Positions 23,403 through 31,207 of a stretch of DNA of 34,252 bases are shown piece by piece. A program made the translations under genes and the position numbers. The notes under the pieces were generated by a model, which ran no database searches, was not told the origin of the DNA, and worked only from the letters and a program-made list of their open reading frames with translations. The DNA lies in assembly GCF_016106005.1 (NCBI RefSeq), contig NZ_JACADR010000016.1, positions 1 through 34,252 of the forward strand, written 5' to 3'. The stretch is from Roseomonas rosulenta. GTDB taxonomy: Bacteria; Pseudomonadota; Alphaproteobacteria; Acetobacterales; Acetobacteraceae. Each line of letters begins with the position of its first letter. The first letter of the stretch is position 1.

Positions 23403-24169
23403 TCCGGTTCGAGAGCATCTCCAAGACCTTCCGCGGCCGCGACGGGGCGGCCGTGGAGGCGCTGCGCGACATATCGCTTGACGTTGCGGAGGGCGAATTC
23501 GTCGCCATCGTCGGCGCCTCGGGCTGCGGCAAGTCCACGCTGCTGAGGCTGGCTGCCGGGCTGGTGCCGCCGACCCAGGGGGCGACGCTGATCGACGGCT
23601 CGCGCGTGACCACGCCGCGCGCCGAGACCGCCATGGTCTTCCAGGCGGCCACGCTGCTGCCCTGGGCCGATGTGCTGCGCAACGTGACCTTCCCGCTGCG
23701 GCTGATGGGCCGCATGGCGACGGATACTGAGGACCGCGCCCGCGCGCTGCTCGCGACGGCGGGATTGGCAGGATTCGAATCGAAGCTCCCGCGCGAGCTC
23801 TCGGGCGGCATGCAGCAGCGTGTCGCGATTTGCCGCGCACTGCTGCAGAACCCTCGGCTGCTGCTGATGGACGAACCCTTCGGTGCGCTCGACGCCCTGA
23901 CGCGCGAGGAGATGTCGATCGAGCTTCTGAGGTTATGGGCGGCGCGGAAGATGGCCGTGCTGTTCGTGACGCACTCCATCCCCGAGGCCGTGCTGCTGGC
24001 CGACCGCGTGGTCGTGATGTCCCCGCGGCCAGGCCGCATCGTCGATGTGGTGGAGGTGGACCTGCCCCGCCCGCGTTCCTTCGACCAGGAGGGCAGTGAT
24101 GAGTTCCAGCGCTGCGCACGCCGGATCCGCGACCACATCTTCGGCGAGCGCGCCGCCCGCGCGGCGTGA
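23399..24169 (+). CDS. ABC transporter ATP-binding protein
   Basis: A 256-residue nucleotide-binding subunit. Walker A GASGCGKST is at 39-47, the Q-loop is in MVFQAATLLPW, the signature is LSGGMQQR, Walker B is LLLMDEPFGALD and the H-loop is FVTHS. This is the SsuB/TauB/NrtD-like class that powers NMT1-type importers. The start is GTG, overlapping the upstream stop by 4 bp (GTGA), which suggests coupled translation with the binding protein. The C-terminal end overlaps a possible early start of the permease gene. Confidence 0.95.
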   Translation: MIRFESISKTFRGRDGAAVEALRDISLDVAEGEFVAIVGASGCGKSTLLRLAAGLVPPTQGATLIDGSRVTTPRAETAMVFQAATLLPWADVLRNVTFPLRLMGRMATDTEDRARALLATAGLAGFESKLPRELSGGMQQRVAICRALLQNPRLLLMDEPFGALDALTREEMSIELLRLWAARKMAVLFVTHSIPEAVLLADRVVVMSPRPGRIVDVVEVDLPRPRSFDQEGSDEFQRCARRIRDHIFGERAARAA

Positions 24170-24173
24170 GGCG

Positions 24174-24950
24174 ATGACGCGCTTCAAGGCCGCACTGCCC
24201 GCCTGGATCGCCGTGGTCGGAGTGTTCGCTGCCTGGGAATTCGGTGTGCGCTTCTTCGGCATCCGCGAATTCCTGCTGCCCGCGCCATCCGCCATCTGGA
24301 CCGCCACCATCGCTGTCTGGCCGATGGTGCTGGAACACACGATGTCCACGCTGACGACGGTGCTGCTGGGCTTCGTAGCATCGGTGCTGGTCAGCCTGCC
24401 GCTGGCGATGCTGATCGCATCCTCGCGCGCGATCTCGGCGGCGATCTATCCGCTGCTGGTGGTGACGCAATCCATCCCGAAGGTGGCACTCGCGCCGATC
24501 CTGATCGTGGCGCTGGGGGCGAACGAGGTGCCGCGGGTGATCGTGACCTTCCTGGTGGCGTTCTTCCCGCTGGTGGTGGCGTCCGTCGCCGGGCTGCTGG
24601 CGACGCCGCCCGAGCTGATCGAACTCGGACGCGCCTGCCGTGCCGGGCGCATCCAGGAACTGTTGCGCATCCGCCTGCCCTTCGCCGTGCCCTTCGTCTT
24701 CGGCGGGCTCAAGGTGGCCGCGGCGCTGTCCGTCGTGGGCGCGGTGGTGGCCGAATTCGTCGGCGCCGATGCCGGGCTCGGCTACCTGATCCAGACATCG
24801 ATGGCCTTCTTCCGCACGCCGCTCGCCTTCAGCGCGGTGGTGATCCTGGCGATCATGGGCATCGTCCTGTTCCAGGCGGTGTCCGTCGCCGAACGCATCC
24901 TGTTTCCCTGGTCGAGCGGGTCGGAGAACACCGCCCCGCCCGCCGCCTGA
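24174..24950 (+). CDS. ABC transporter permease (SsuC/TauC/ThiX-like)
   Basis: A 258-residue inner-membrane permease with about six hydrophobic segments. The EAA-loop region is LIELGRACRAGRIQELLRIRLP, consistent with interaction with the ATPase. The N-terminus has AAWEFGVRFFGIREFLLPAP as in this family. The start at 24174 lies 4 bp after the ATPase stop. An alternative ATG at 24099, inside the ATPase gene, has a good AGGAGG site but adds only a Ser/Ala-rich stretch that looks like a frame-shifted reading of the ATPase end. The importer is complete: binding protein, ATPase and permease. Confidence 0.9.
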   Translation: MTRFKAALPAWIAVVGVFAAWEFGVRFFGIREFLLPAPSAIWTATIAVWPMVLEHTMSTLTTVLLGFVASVLVSLPLAMLIASSRAISAAIYPLLVVTQSIPKVALAPILIVALGANEVPRVIVTFLVAFFPLVVASVAGLLATPPELIELGRACRAGRIQELLRIRLPFAVPFVFGGLKVAAALSVVGAVVAEFVGADAGLGYLIQTSMAFFRTPLAFSAVVILAIMGIVLFQAVSVAERILFPWSSGSENTAPPAA

Positions 24951-24961
24951 ACCGAGAGACC

Positions 24962-26476
24962 ATGCCCATGGCCGCGACCGAACCCGGCACCACCATCATT
25001 CGCGGCGCGCTGCTCGCCGATCCCGGCCTGCGCCGCGCGGCACCTGCCGATGTGCTGATCCGCGACGGTATCATCCTCGAGGTCGGCGCGGGCATCGCCG
25101 CACCACCGGATGCGAAGGTGGTCGATGCCACGGGTTGCCTGATCCATCCCGGGCTGATCAACGCGCATACGCATGGCCATGGCGGCCTCGCGCGCGGGCA
25201 GGGCGACAAGTGGACGCTGGAGCTGCTGCTGGCCGCCGCCCCCTGGATCGGCGGGTCGCGATCGCTACAGGACAAGAAGCTGACCACGCAGATCGTTGCC
25301 GCCGAGATGGTGCTGAAGGGCTGCACCGCGGCCTACGACCTCTACTACGAATTCCCGATGCCGAGCGCGGAGGGCCTCGATGCGGTGGCGGAGGCCTACC
25401 ACGGCATCGGCATGCGCGCGGTGATCGCGCCGATGGTCGCAGACCGGACCGTCTATGAGGCCATCCCCGGTCTCTACGACGCCCTGCCGACGCCGCTGCA
25501 GGCCCGCGTGGACAAGCTGCGCCTGCCGGCCTGGGAGCGCACGCTGGAGTCCATGCGCGGCGTGCTCGCGAACTGGCGCTGGGCCGGCCACGACATCCGC
25601 GCCGCCGTGGCACCCACCATCCCGCACCATTGCTCGGACGCCTTCATGTGCGGCTGCCGCGACCTGGCGCGCGACTACAAGGTCGGCCTGCACAGCCATG
25701 TCGGCGAGAGCAAGGTGCAGGCGCTGGTCGGCATGAAGCGCTACGGCAGGACGCTGATCCAGCACATGGATAGCCTCGGGCTGATCGGGCCGGACTTCGT
25801 CGCCGCGCACGCCATCTGGCTGGACGATGACGACCTCAGGATCGTGCGCGACCGCGGCGGGTCGCTGGCGCACAACCCGGGCAGCAACATGCGCCTCGGC
25901 AACGGCATGTTCCGCTTCCATCGCGCGCGCGAACTCGGCGTGAATGTGGGCCTCGGCACCGATGGCGCGAACTGCTCCGACAACCAGAACATGTACGAGG
26001 CGATGCGCTATGCCTCGATGCTCTCCAAGGTCCAGACGCCCGACCCGCGATACTGGGCGGGTGTGGAGGATATCTACACAGCCGCCACGCAGGGTTCCGC
26101 GCGCGCGCTCGGCTTCGACGACATCGGCGCGATCGCGCCGGGCAAGAAGGCGGACATCGTCTTCCTCGACCTCGCCTCGATCAACTGGATCCCGCACAAC
26201 TGGTCGGTCAACCAGGTGGTGCACACCGAGGACGGGACCGGCGTGCGGCACGTGATGATCGGCGGGCGCTTCGTGGTGCAGGACCGCCGGCTGCTGACCA
26301 TCGACCTCGCGAAGCTGGCGGTGGAGGCGGAAGCGGCGCGCGAACGGCTCGAGGCGCTGAACGTCGAGTTCAAGGACCTTTACGAGAAGCTCGAACCCGT
26401 CGTCTCCTCCTTCTGCCCGGCGCTGGCGGCGCAGCCCTATCACATCCGCCAATACCTCTGCGACGCGCCGGCCTGA
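24962..26476 (+). CDS. Amidohydrolase family protein (TRZ/ATZ or deaminase type)
   Basis: A 504-residue metal-dependent hydrolase. The N-terminal beta-sandwich leads into INAHTHGHGG, with metal ligands His69 and His71. Later come HSHVGES, AAHAIWLDDDD and GTDGANCSDN, where His and Asp complete a mononuclear site like that of cytosine deaminase, atrazine chlorohydrolase and 8-oxoguanine deaminase. The C-terminal GAIAPGKKADIVFLDL is typical of the family. It follows the ABC importer by 11 bp and precedes a cyclase-family hydrolase by 11 bp, so the three units probably import and hydrolyse one nitrogen-containing ring or amide (inference). Confidence 0.9.
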   Translation: MPMAATEPGTTIIRGALLADPGLRRAAPADVLIRDGIILEVGAGIAAPPDAKVVDATGCLIHPGLINAHTHGHGGLARGQGDKWTLELLLAAAPWIGGSRSLQDKKLTTQIVAAEMVLKGCTAAYDLYYEFPMPSAEGLDAVAEAYHGIGMRAVIAPMVADRTVYEAIPGLYDALPTPLQARVDKLRLPAWERTLESMRGVLANWRWAGHDIRAAVAPTIPHHCSDAFMCGCRDLARDYKVGLHSHVGESKVQALVGMKRYGRTLIQHMDSLGLIGPDFVAAHAIWLDDDDLRIVRDRGGSLAHNPGSNMRLGNGMFRFHRARELGVNVGLGTDGANCSDNQNMYEAMRYASMLSKVQTPDPRYWAGVEDIYTAATQGSARALGFDDIGAIAPGKKADIVFLDLASINWIPHNWSVNQVVHTEDGTGVRHVMIGGRFVVQDRRLLTIDLAKLAVEAEAARERLEALNVEFKDLYEKLEPVVSSFCPALAAQPYHIRQYLCDAPA

Positions 26477-26487
26477 GGGAACGCACC

Positions 26488-27177
26488 ATGGAAATCGTCG
26501 ATCTCAGCCGCGAGATCTTCCACCGCACGCAGACGCATCCGAGCCACCCGCCGGTGGTGATGACCGTCTGGAACGACCACAACGAAAAGAAGCACGCCGG
26601 CAACACGGTGTTCAGCAGCAAGGCGATGTACCTGTCGCTGAGCGACCATGCCGGCACGCATGTGGACGCGCCGGTGCATTTCGACCCGCGTCCCGGCGCG
26701 CAATCGGTCGACGAGGTCCCGCTCGAGAAGTTCTACACCAGCGCCTTCTGCATCGACCTCTCGCACATCCCGCTCAAGACCGCCGCGACGCTCGAGGAGG
26801 TCCAGGCGGCGGTCGCGAAATCAGGCCAGACCATCCAGCCTGGCGACACCGTTCTGGTGTGGATGGCGACGAACGAGCGCCTGCTCGGCAAGCCCGGCTA
26901 CCTGCACGATTTCCCCGGCCTGTCGCTGCCCGCCATCCACTGGCTGGCCGACCAGGGCATCGGCATGTTCGGGGTCGAGGCGATCAGCCCCGCCCCCGAA
27001 GGCGAGCCCAACTTCCAGGCGCACATGGCCTGCGCGGAGCGGGGCATCACGCACATGGAATGCCTCGCGAACCTCGACAAGCTGATCGGGCGCGGGCGCT
27101 TCCGCTTCATCGGCTTCCCGCTGAAGATCCGCGGCGGGACCGCGAGCCCGATCCGCGCCGTGGCGATCTTCGAATAG
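26488..27177 (+). CDS. Cyclase family protein (kynurenine formamidase/isatin hydrolase-like)
   Basis: A 229-residue metal-dependent hydrolase of the cyclase family (PF04199 type). The signature DHAGTHVDAPVHF gives His54, His58, Asp60 and His64, which bind the catalytic metal as in kynurenine formamidase and isatin hydrolase. GDTVLVWMATNERL and GVEAISPAPEGEPNFQAH follow the usual order. Such enzymes open amide or formamide bonds. The gene lies 11 bp after the amidohydrolase and is probably co-transcribed with it and the ABC importer. Its end is only 2 bp from a convergent gene. Confidence 0.92.
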   Translation: MEIVDLSREIFHRTQTHPSHPPVVMTVWNDHNEKKHAGNTVFSSKAMYLSLSDHAGTHVDAPVHFDPRPGAQSVDEVPLEKFYTSAFCIDLSHIPLKTAATLEEVQAAVAKSGQTIQPGDTVLVWMATNERLLGKPGYLHDFPGLSLPAIHWLADQGIGMFGVEAISPAPEGEPNFQAHMACAERGITHMECLANLDKLIGRGRFRFIGFPLKIRGGTASPIRAVAIFE

Positions 27178-27179
27178 CG

Positions 27180-28055
27180 TTACCGCTCGTTCAGGAAGCG
27201 GTGGATCTCGGTGTTGTCCACCTTGGGGCCAAGCAGCTCCACCGCTTCCGTCCACAAGGCGCGGCACAACTGCAGCGAAGGCGAGGCCACGCCCGTGCTC
27301 TCGGCAATGCTGCCCGCGGTCTCCAGGTCCTTGCGCATCAGGCCGAGCTGGAAGCCGCCGGCGTAGCGGCGCGGGATGATCTCCTGCCGCGCCTTGGTCT
27401 CGGTCGCGATGTTGCGCCCCGACGACGCGTTCATCACATCGGTCAAGATGCCGAGGTCGAGGCCCAGCGCCTCCCCCATCCGCAGCGCCTCGGCGGTGGC
27501 GAGCAGCCCCGCCGCATAGACGAAGTTGTTCAGCGCCTTCATCGCATGCGCGCTGCCCACGGCACCTGTCCGGATGATGGCCTCCCCCATCCCGCGCAGC
27601 ACGGGCTCGGCCTTGGCGAAGGCGGCATCGTCGCCACCGACCATGATGGCGAGCGTGCCGGTCTTCGCCTTGGCCACGCTGCCCGAGACCGGCGCATCGA
27701 CGAAGCCCGCGCCGCGCTGGGCCGCGAGCTCCGCGAAGCGCCGCGTCTCGCCAGGTTCCGACGACCCCATGTCGATCACCAGCATGCCGGGCCGCAGCGC
27801 CGGCAGCAGTGTCTCCATCACCGTCGCGACGATGCGGCTGTTGGGCAGCATCAGCACGACCACCTCCGCGCCCGCGGCCACCGCCACGGGGTCGGGGGCG
27901 AAGTCCACCGCGCCGGGTGCGGCGCCCTCGGCCAGTGCATCGCGCGCCGCGGCCGAGGTGTCGCAGGCCAGCACCGCGAAGCCGCGCGCCAGCAGCGACC
28001 GCGCCATGGGCAGGCCCATCATGCCGAGCCCGATGAAGCCGATGCGTTGCGCCAT
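27180..28055 (-). CDS. NAD(P)-dependent oxidoreductase, 3-hydroxyisobutyrate dehydrogenase family
   Basis: A 291-residue beta-hydroxyacid dehydrogenase. GFIGLGMMGLPMA (6-18) is the dinucleotide site, DAPVSGSVAKA (120-130) binds substrate, and Lys173 in AMKALNNF is the catalytic lysine. The helical C-terminal domain includes LGLMRKDLETA. Relatives oxidise 3-hydroxyisobutyrate or reduce tartronate semialdehyde. The ATG is preceded by AAGGGAA; upstream in-frame extension is antisense to the MFS gene and was not used. It is divergent from the MFS transporter and convergent with the cyclase gene. Confidence 0.9.
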   Translation of the reverse strand: MAQRIGFIGLGMMGLPMARSLLARGFAVLACDTSAAARDALAEGAAPGAVDFAPDPVAVAAGAEVVVLMLPNSRIVATVMETLLPALRPGMLVIDMGSSEPGETRRFAELAAQRGAGFVDAPVSGSVAKAKTGTLAIMVGGDDAAFAKAEPVLRGMGEAIIRTGAVGSAHAMKALNNFVYAAGLLATAEALRMGEALGLDLGILTDVMNASSGRNIATETKARQEIIPRRYAGGFQLGLMRKDLETAGSIAESTGVASPSLQLCRALWTEAVELLGPKVDNTEIHRFLNER

Positions 28056-28128
28056 GTCCGTTCCCTTGCCCTCTCGCTGCGCCGGATGCTCCGCCGCCGC
28101 CGCCGCGCTGGCAAGCCGCGACACGGGC

Positions 28129-28163
28129 GTGACGCCCATGCGTCGCGCGCCTAGTCTCGCCGC
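28129..28163 (+). promoter_or_regulatory. Candidate leaderless promoter of the MFS gene
   Basis: GTGACG (28129-28134), 17 bp, TAGTCT (28152-28157), then 6 bp to the ATG. The geometry puts the transcript start at about the ATG, and no ribosome site precedes that codon. GTGACG differs from TTGACA at two positions. It is paired with the similar layout before the glutathione transferase gene, but remains an inference. Confidence 0.45.
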
Positions 28164-29351
28164 ATGGCGCCCTGGATCGCCGCCCTCGGGGCCACCCTGC
28201 TGATGCAGTCCGTCGCGTCCTTCATGACGCAGACGCTGCCCGTGGTGGCGCCGCTGATCACCGCGAGTGCTGGCCTCGCCCCGGAACGCATCGGCAATTT
28301 CTCCTCCCTGGTGGCCTTCGGCACCGTGCTGTTCCTGCTGCTGGGCGGGCCGTATCTCGCGCGGCTGGGGCCGGTGCGGATGCTGCAGGCGGGCGCGGTG
28401 CTGGCGGCCCTTGCGCTTCTGGTCGCGGGCCTGGGCACGGTGGCGGCAATCGGCCTCGCCTCGCTGCTGCTGGGCGTGGGCTACGGCCCCTCCCCGCCCG
28501 CGGGCAGCCGCATCCTGGCGGCGACGGCGCCGAAGCAGCACCGCACGCTGATCTTCTCGGTGAAGCAGGCGGGCGCGCCGCTGGGGGGCGCGCTGGCGGG
28601 GCTGGTCTCGGCGCCGATCGCCATCGCAGCGGGCTGGCCGGCGGCGCTGCTGGTGGCGGTCGGCGTCTCGCTGCTCGCGGCCGCGGCGATCCAGCCGCTG
28701 CGCGCGATGCTGGATGCGGAACGCGATCCCGCGCGGCGCATCGGCCTGCGCGACGTGCTCTCGGCGCACACCATCGCCGCACCGATCGCGGCACTGCGCG
28801 TCGATCCGCTGCTGCCACGCCTCACCGCGCTCTCCGTCGCCTTCGCACTCTGCCAGGGCTGCCTGTTCTCCTTCACCGTCACCTGGCTGGTGGAGACCCG
28901 CGGCATGGGCCTGGTCGAGGCCGGCGGCGTCTTCGCCGCCATGCAGGTGGCGGGCGTGGTGGCGCGCATCCTGCTCGGCTGGCTGGCCGACCGCACGGGC
29001 AACGCGACGCGCAACCTGGTGGTGCAGGCTTTCGTCGCGGCGGGCAGCGTCGCTGCACTCGCGCTGCTGCCGGAAGATGCGCGCACGCTGCTGCTGCCGC
29101 TATGCGTCCTCGCGGGTTTCGTCGGTGCCTCATGGAACGGCATCTCGCTGGCCGAGGTCGCGCGCGTCGCCCCGCCCGATCGCGTCAGCGACGTTACCTC
29201 GGGCACGACGCTGTTCGTCTTCCTCGGCTATGTCGCCGGGCCGTCGGTCTTCTCGCTGCTGGTCACGCTGACCGGCGGCTGGACGCTGCCGATGCTGGCG
29301 GTCGCGGCGCAGCTCGCCGTGGTGGCGGCGCTGGTCGGGCGGGCGCGGTGA
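28164..29351 (+). CDS. MFS transporter
   Basis: A 395-residue integral membrane protein with about twelve hydrophobic helices. The segment LGGPYLARLGPVRMLQAG (about 60-77) matches the MFS loop 2-3 region, and the duplicated loop in the second half is GWLADRTGNATRN. It lacks a signal peptide and fits the 12-helix family in length. No substrate can be assigned; the surrounding genes suggest an organic acid. There is no ribosome site before the ATG, and a promoter-like TAGTCT lies 6 bp upstream. Its stop lies 1 bp from that of the convergent enoyl-CoA hydratase gene. Confidence 0.88.
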   Translation: MAPWIAALGATLLMQSVASFMTQTLPVVAPLITASAGLAPERIGNFSSLVAFGTVLFLLLGGPYLARLGPVRMLQAGAVLAALALLVAGLGTVAAIGLASLLLGVGYGPSPPAGSRILAATAPKQHRTLIFSVKQAGAPLGGALAGLVSAPIAIAAGWPAALLVAVGVSLLAAAAIQPLRAMLDAERDPARRIGLRDVLSAHTIAAPIAALRVDPLLPRLTALSVAFALCQGCLFSFTVTWLVETRGMGLVEAGGVFAAMQVAGVVARILLGWLADRTGNATRNLVVQAFVAAGSVAALALLPEDARTLLLPLCVLAGFVGASWNGISLAEVARVAPPDRVSDVTSGTTLFVFLGYVAGPSVFSLLVTLTGGWTLPMLAVAAQLAVVAALVGRAR

Positions 29352-29352
29352 C

Positions 29353-30150
29353 TCACCCCGCCCATGCGGGCGGGCGCTTCTGCTGGAAGGCGGCGATGCC
29401 CTCGCGCGCCTCGGGGCCGGCCGCGCATTTCGCGAAGGCCTGCGCGCCGGCTTCGGCATAGCCCTCGGGCGAGAGCGGACCGAGGGCCGCGATCAGCGCC
29501 TTGGTCTCGGCCAGCGCCATCGGCGCGCCCTGGCGCAGGTCGGCCAGCACGGCGCCGACCGCGGCTTCGAGCGCGGCGGCATCCGCCACCACCTGGTGCA
29601 CCAGGCCAAGCCGGCCGGCCTCCACGGCGTCGATCACATCGCCGCGCAGCACCATGCGCGTCGCGGCGCTGCGACCCATGCGACGGGTCAGCCAGGGCAG
29701 GATCTGCGCGGGCACCAGGCCGCGCCGCACCTCCGGCGCGCAGAAGCGCGCATCGCTGGTGGCGATCGCGATATCGGCGGCGCAGACCCAGCCGAGCCCG
29801 CCGGCATGCGCCGAACCCTGGATCGCCGCCACCACCACCTGCGGCAGCCGCGACAGGCGCAGGAAGCGCTGGCCGGTGCGATGGTTGCGCGCCTGCTGCG
29901 CGGCAAGCCGTTCCGCCTCCGTCCCGCCCGAGGCCACTTCCGACAGGTCGAGCCCGGCGCAGAAATGCCCGCCCGCCCCCGAGAGCACGACGACGCGCGA
30001 GTCGCGATCGGCCTCGAGCGCATCGAGCGCGGCGTCCAGCGCCTCACCCATCGCGTTGCTCATGGCGTTGCGGCGATGCGGGCGGTTGAGCGTGAGCCGC
30101 ACCACCGGCCCCTCGCGCGTGATCAGCACCGGCGTCTCGGTCTCGGACAT
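29353..30150 (-). CDS. Enoyl-CoA hydratase/isomerase family protein
   Basis: A 265-residue crotonase-fold protein. LNRPHRRNAMS (21-31) and GHFCAGLDLSEV form the CoA-binding and oxyanion part; GSAHAGGLGWVCAADIAIA is the second oxyanion loop. One catalytic Glu is kept in CAPEVRRGLVPA, while the first hydratase Glu position is occupied by another residue, so isomerase, thioesterase-like or other crotonase chemistry is possible. The start has AGGGGGAA upstream. It is divergent from the Gfo/Idh/MocA gene across 85 bp. Confidence 0.88.
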   Translation of the reverse strand: MSETETPVLITREGPVVRLTLNRPHRRNAMSNAMGEALDAALDALEADRDSRVVVLSGAGGHFCAGLDLSEVASGGTEAERLAAQQARNHRTGQRFLRLSRLPQVVVAAIQGSAHAGGLGWVCAADIAIATSDARFCAPEVRRGLVPAQILPWLTRRMGRSAATRMVLRGDVIDAVEAGRLGLVHQVVADAAALEAAVGAVLADLRQGAPMALAETKALIAALGPLSPEGYAEAGAQAFAKCAAGPEAREGIAAFQQKRPPAWAG

Positions 30151-30235
30151 GCGTTCCCCCTTTGCAGCGAGGCCCAGGATAGACCGCGGCGCCGCACCCG
30201 GCGATACAGGCGGCCGCATCACGAGGGGATCGGTC

Positions 30236-31207
30236 ATGGCGGAGAACATCGCACTCGGCATCGTCGGCTTCGGCATCATGGGGGAACGCCTCGCGCGCTT
30301 CGCCGCGGGGCATGCGCAGGTGCGCATCGCGGGGGTATGGGACCCTGCGCCCGAAGCGGCCGTGCGGCTCGCCGCGGCGGCGCCGGGCGTGCCGATGATG
30401 GAGTCCGCCGAAGCGGTGATCGCCGCCTGCGACTGCCTCTACGTGGCATCCCCGCCCGCCTTCCACCTGGCGCATGCGCAGGCGGCCTTCGCCGCGGGCA
30501 AGGCGGCCTTCCTCGAGAAGCCGCTCTCGGTGGACCTGGCGGCGGCGCGCGACTTCGTCGCGGCGGCGGAAGCGGCGGGCGCGCGCGGCGCGGTGAACTT
30601 CCCGATGGCCTCCTCGCCCGCGGTGGCGCAGCTGATCGCCTGGCGCGAGGCGATCGGCACCCCGCGGGAGGCCGCCATCACCATCGCCTTCGCCGCCTGG
30701 CCGCGATCCTGGCAGCGCGATGCCGTGTCCTGGCTGGATCGCCGCGAGCAGGGCGGCTTTACGCGCGAGGTCGTCTCGCACTTCCTGTTCCTCACGCGCC
30801 GGCAGCTCGGCCCGCTGGTGCTGGAGGCCGCGCGCGCGCGCTTCGATGCGCCGGGCCGCGCCGAGACGGCGGTCGCCGCGCGCCTGCTCGCCGGCGGCGT
30901 GCCGGTCACGCTCTCGGGCGGTGTCGGCACCACGCTGGCGGATGACCACAATGCCTGGGTGCTGGAAGGCCCGGGCGGCGCGATCCGCCTGCGCGACTGG
31001 TCCTTCGCCGAGCGCCGCGGCGCCGATGGCGCATGGTCGCCCGCCCCCGATGCGCTGCCGAACGAACGCATGCGGCCGATGGTGCTCGCACGGCAGCTGG
31101 ATGGCGTGGCGGCGATGACACGGGGCGAGCCGCACCACCTGGCCACGCTGCGCGAGGCGCTGGAGGTGCAGGAGGTGGTGGAGGCGATCCTCGCTCAATC
31201 GGCGTAG
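30236..31207 (+). CDS. Gfo/Idh/MocA family oxidoreductase
   Basis: A 323-residue NAD(P)-dependent oxidoreductase. The Rossmann motif GIVGFGIMGERLARF (8-22), YVASPPAFH and AFLEKPLSVDLAAA (with the catalytic-region EKP) define the family. The C-terminal sheet domain includes SHFLFLTRRQLGP. Substrates of relatives are sugars, inositols or dihydrodiols; none can be picked here. GAGGGG sits 8 bp before the ATG at 30236. A much longer open frame upstream is antisense to the enoyl-CoA hydratase. Its last 13 bp overlap the 3' end of the convergent pobA. Confidence 0.88.
   Translation: MAENIALGIVGFGIMGERLARFAAGHAQVRIAGVWDPAPEAAVRLAAAAPGVPMMESAEAVIAACDCLYVASPPAFHLAHAQAAFAAGKAAFLEKPLSVDLAAARDFVAAAEAAGARGAVNFPMASSPAVAQLIAWREAIGTPREAAITIAFAAWPRSWQRDAVSWLDRREQGGFTREVVSHFLFLTRRQLGPLVLEAARARFDAPGRAETAVAARLLAGGVPVTLSGGVGTTLADDHNAWVLEGPGGAIRLRDWSFAERRGADGAWSPAPDALPNERMRPMVLARQLDGVAAMTRGEPHHLATLREALEVQEVVEAILAQSA

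Noticed and set aside
22419-26476. Thiamine-pyrimidine salvage operon (ThiXYZ with a deformylase)
   Set aside because: The gene order is compatible, but no residue or riboswitch seen here specifies a thiamine precursor, so only the general class was called.
26859-28154. A 431-codon plus-strand frame
   Set aside because: It is a shadow of the cyclase gene and antisense of the hydroxyisobutyrate-dehydrogenase-like gene, with His/Arg-rich composition.
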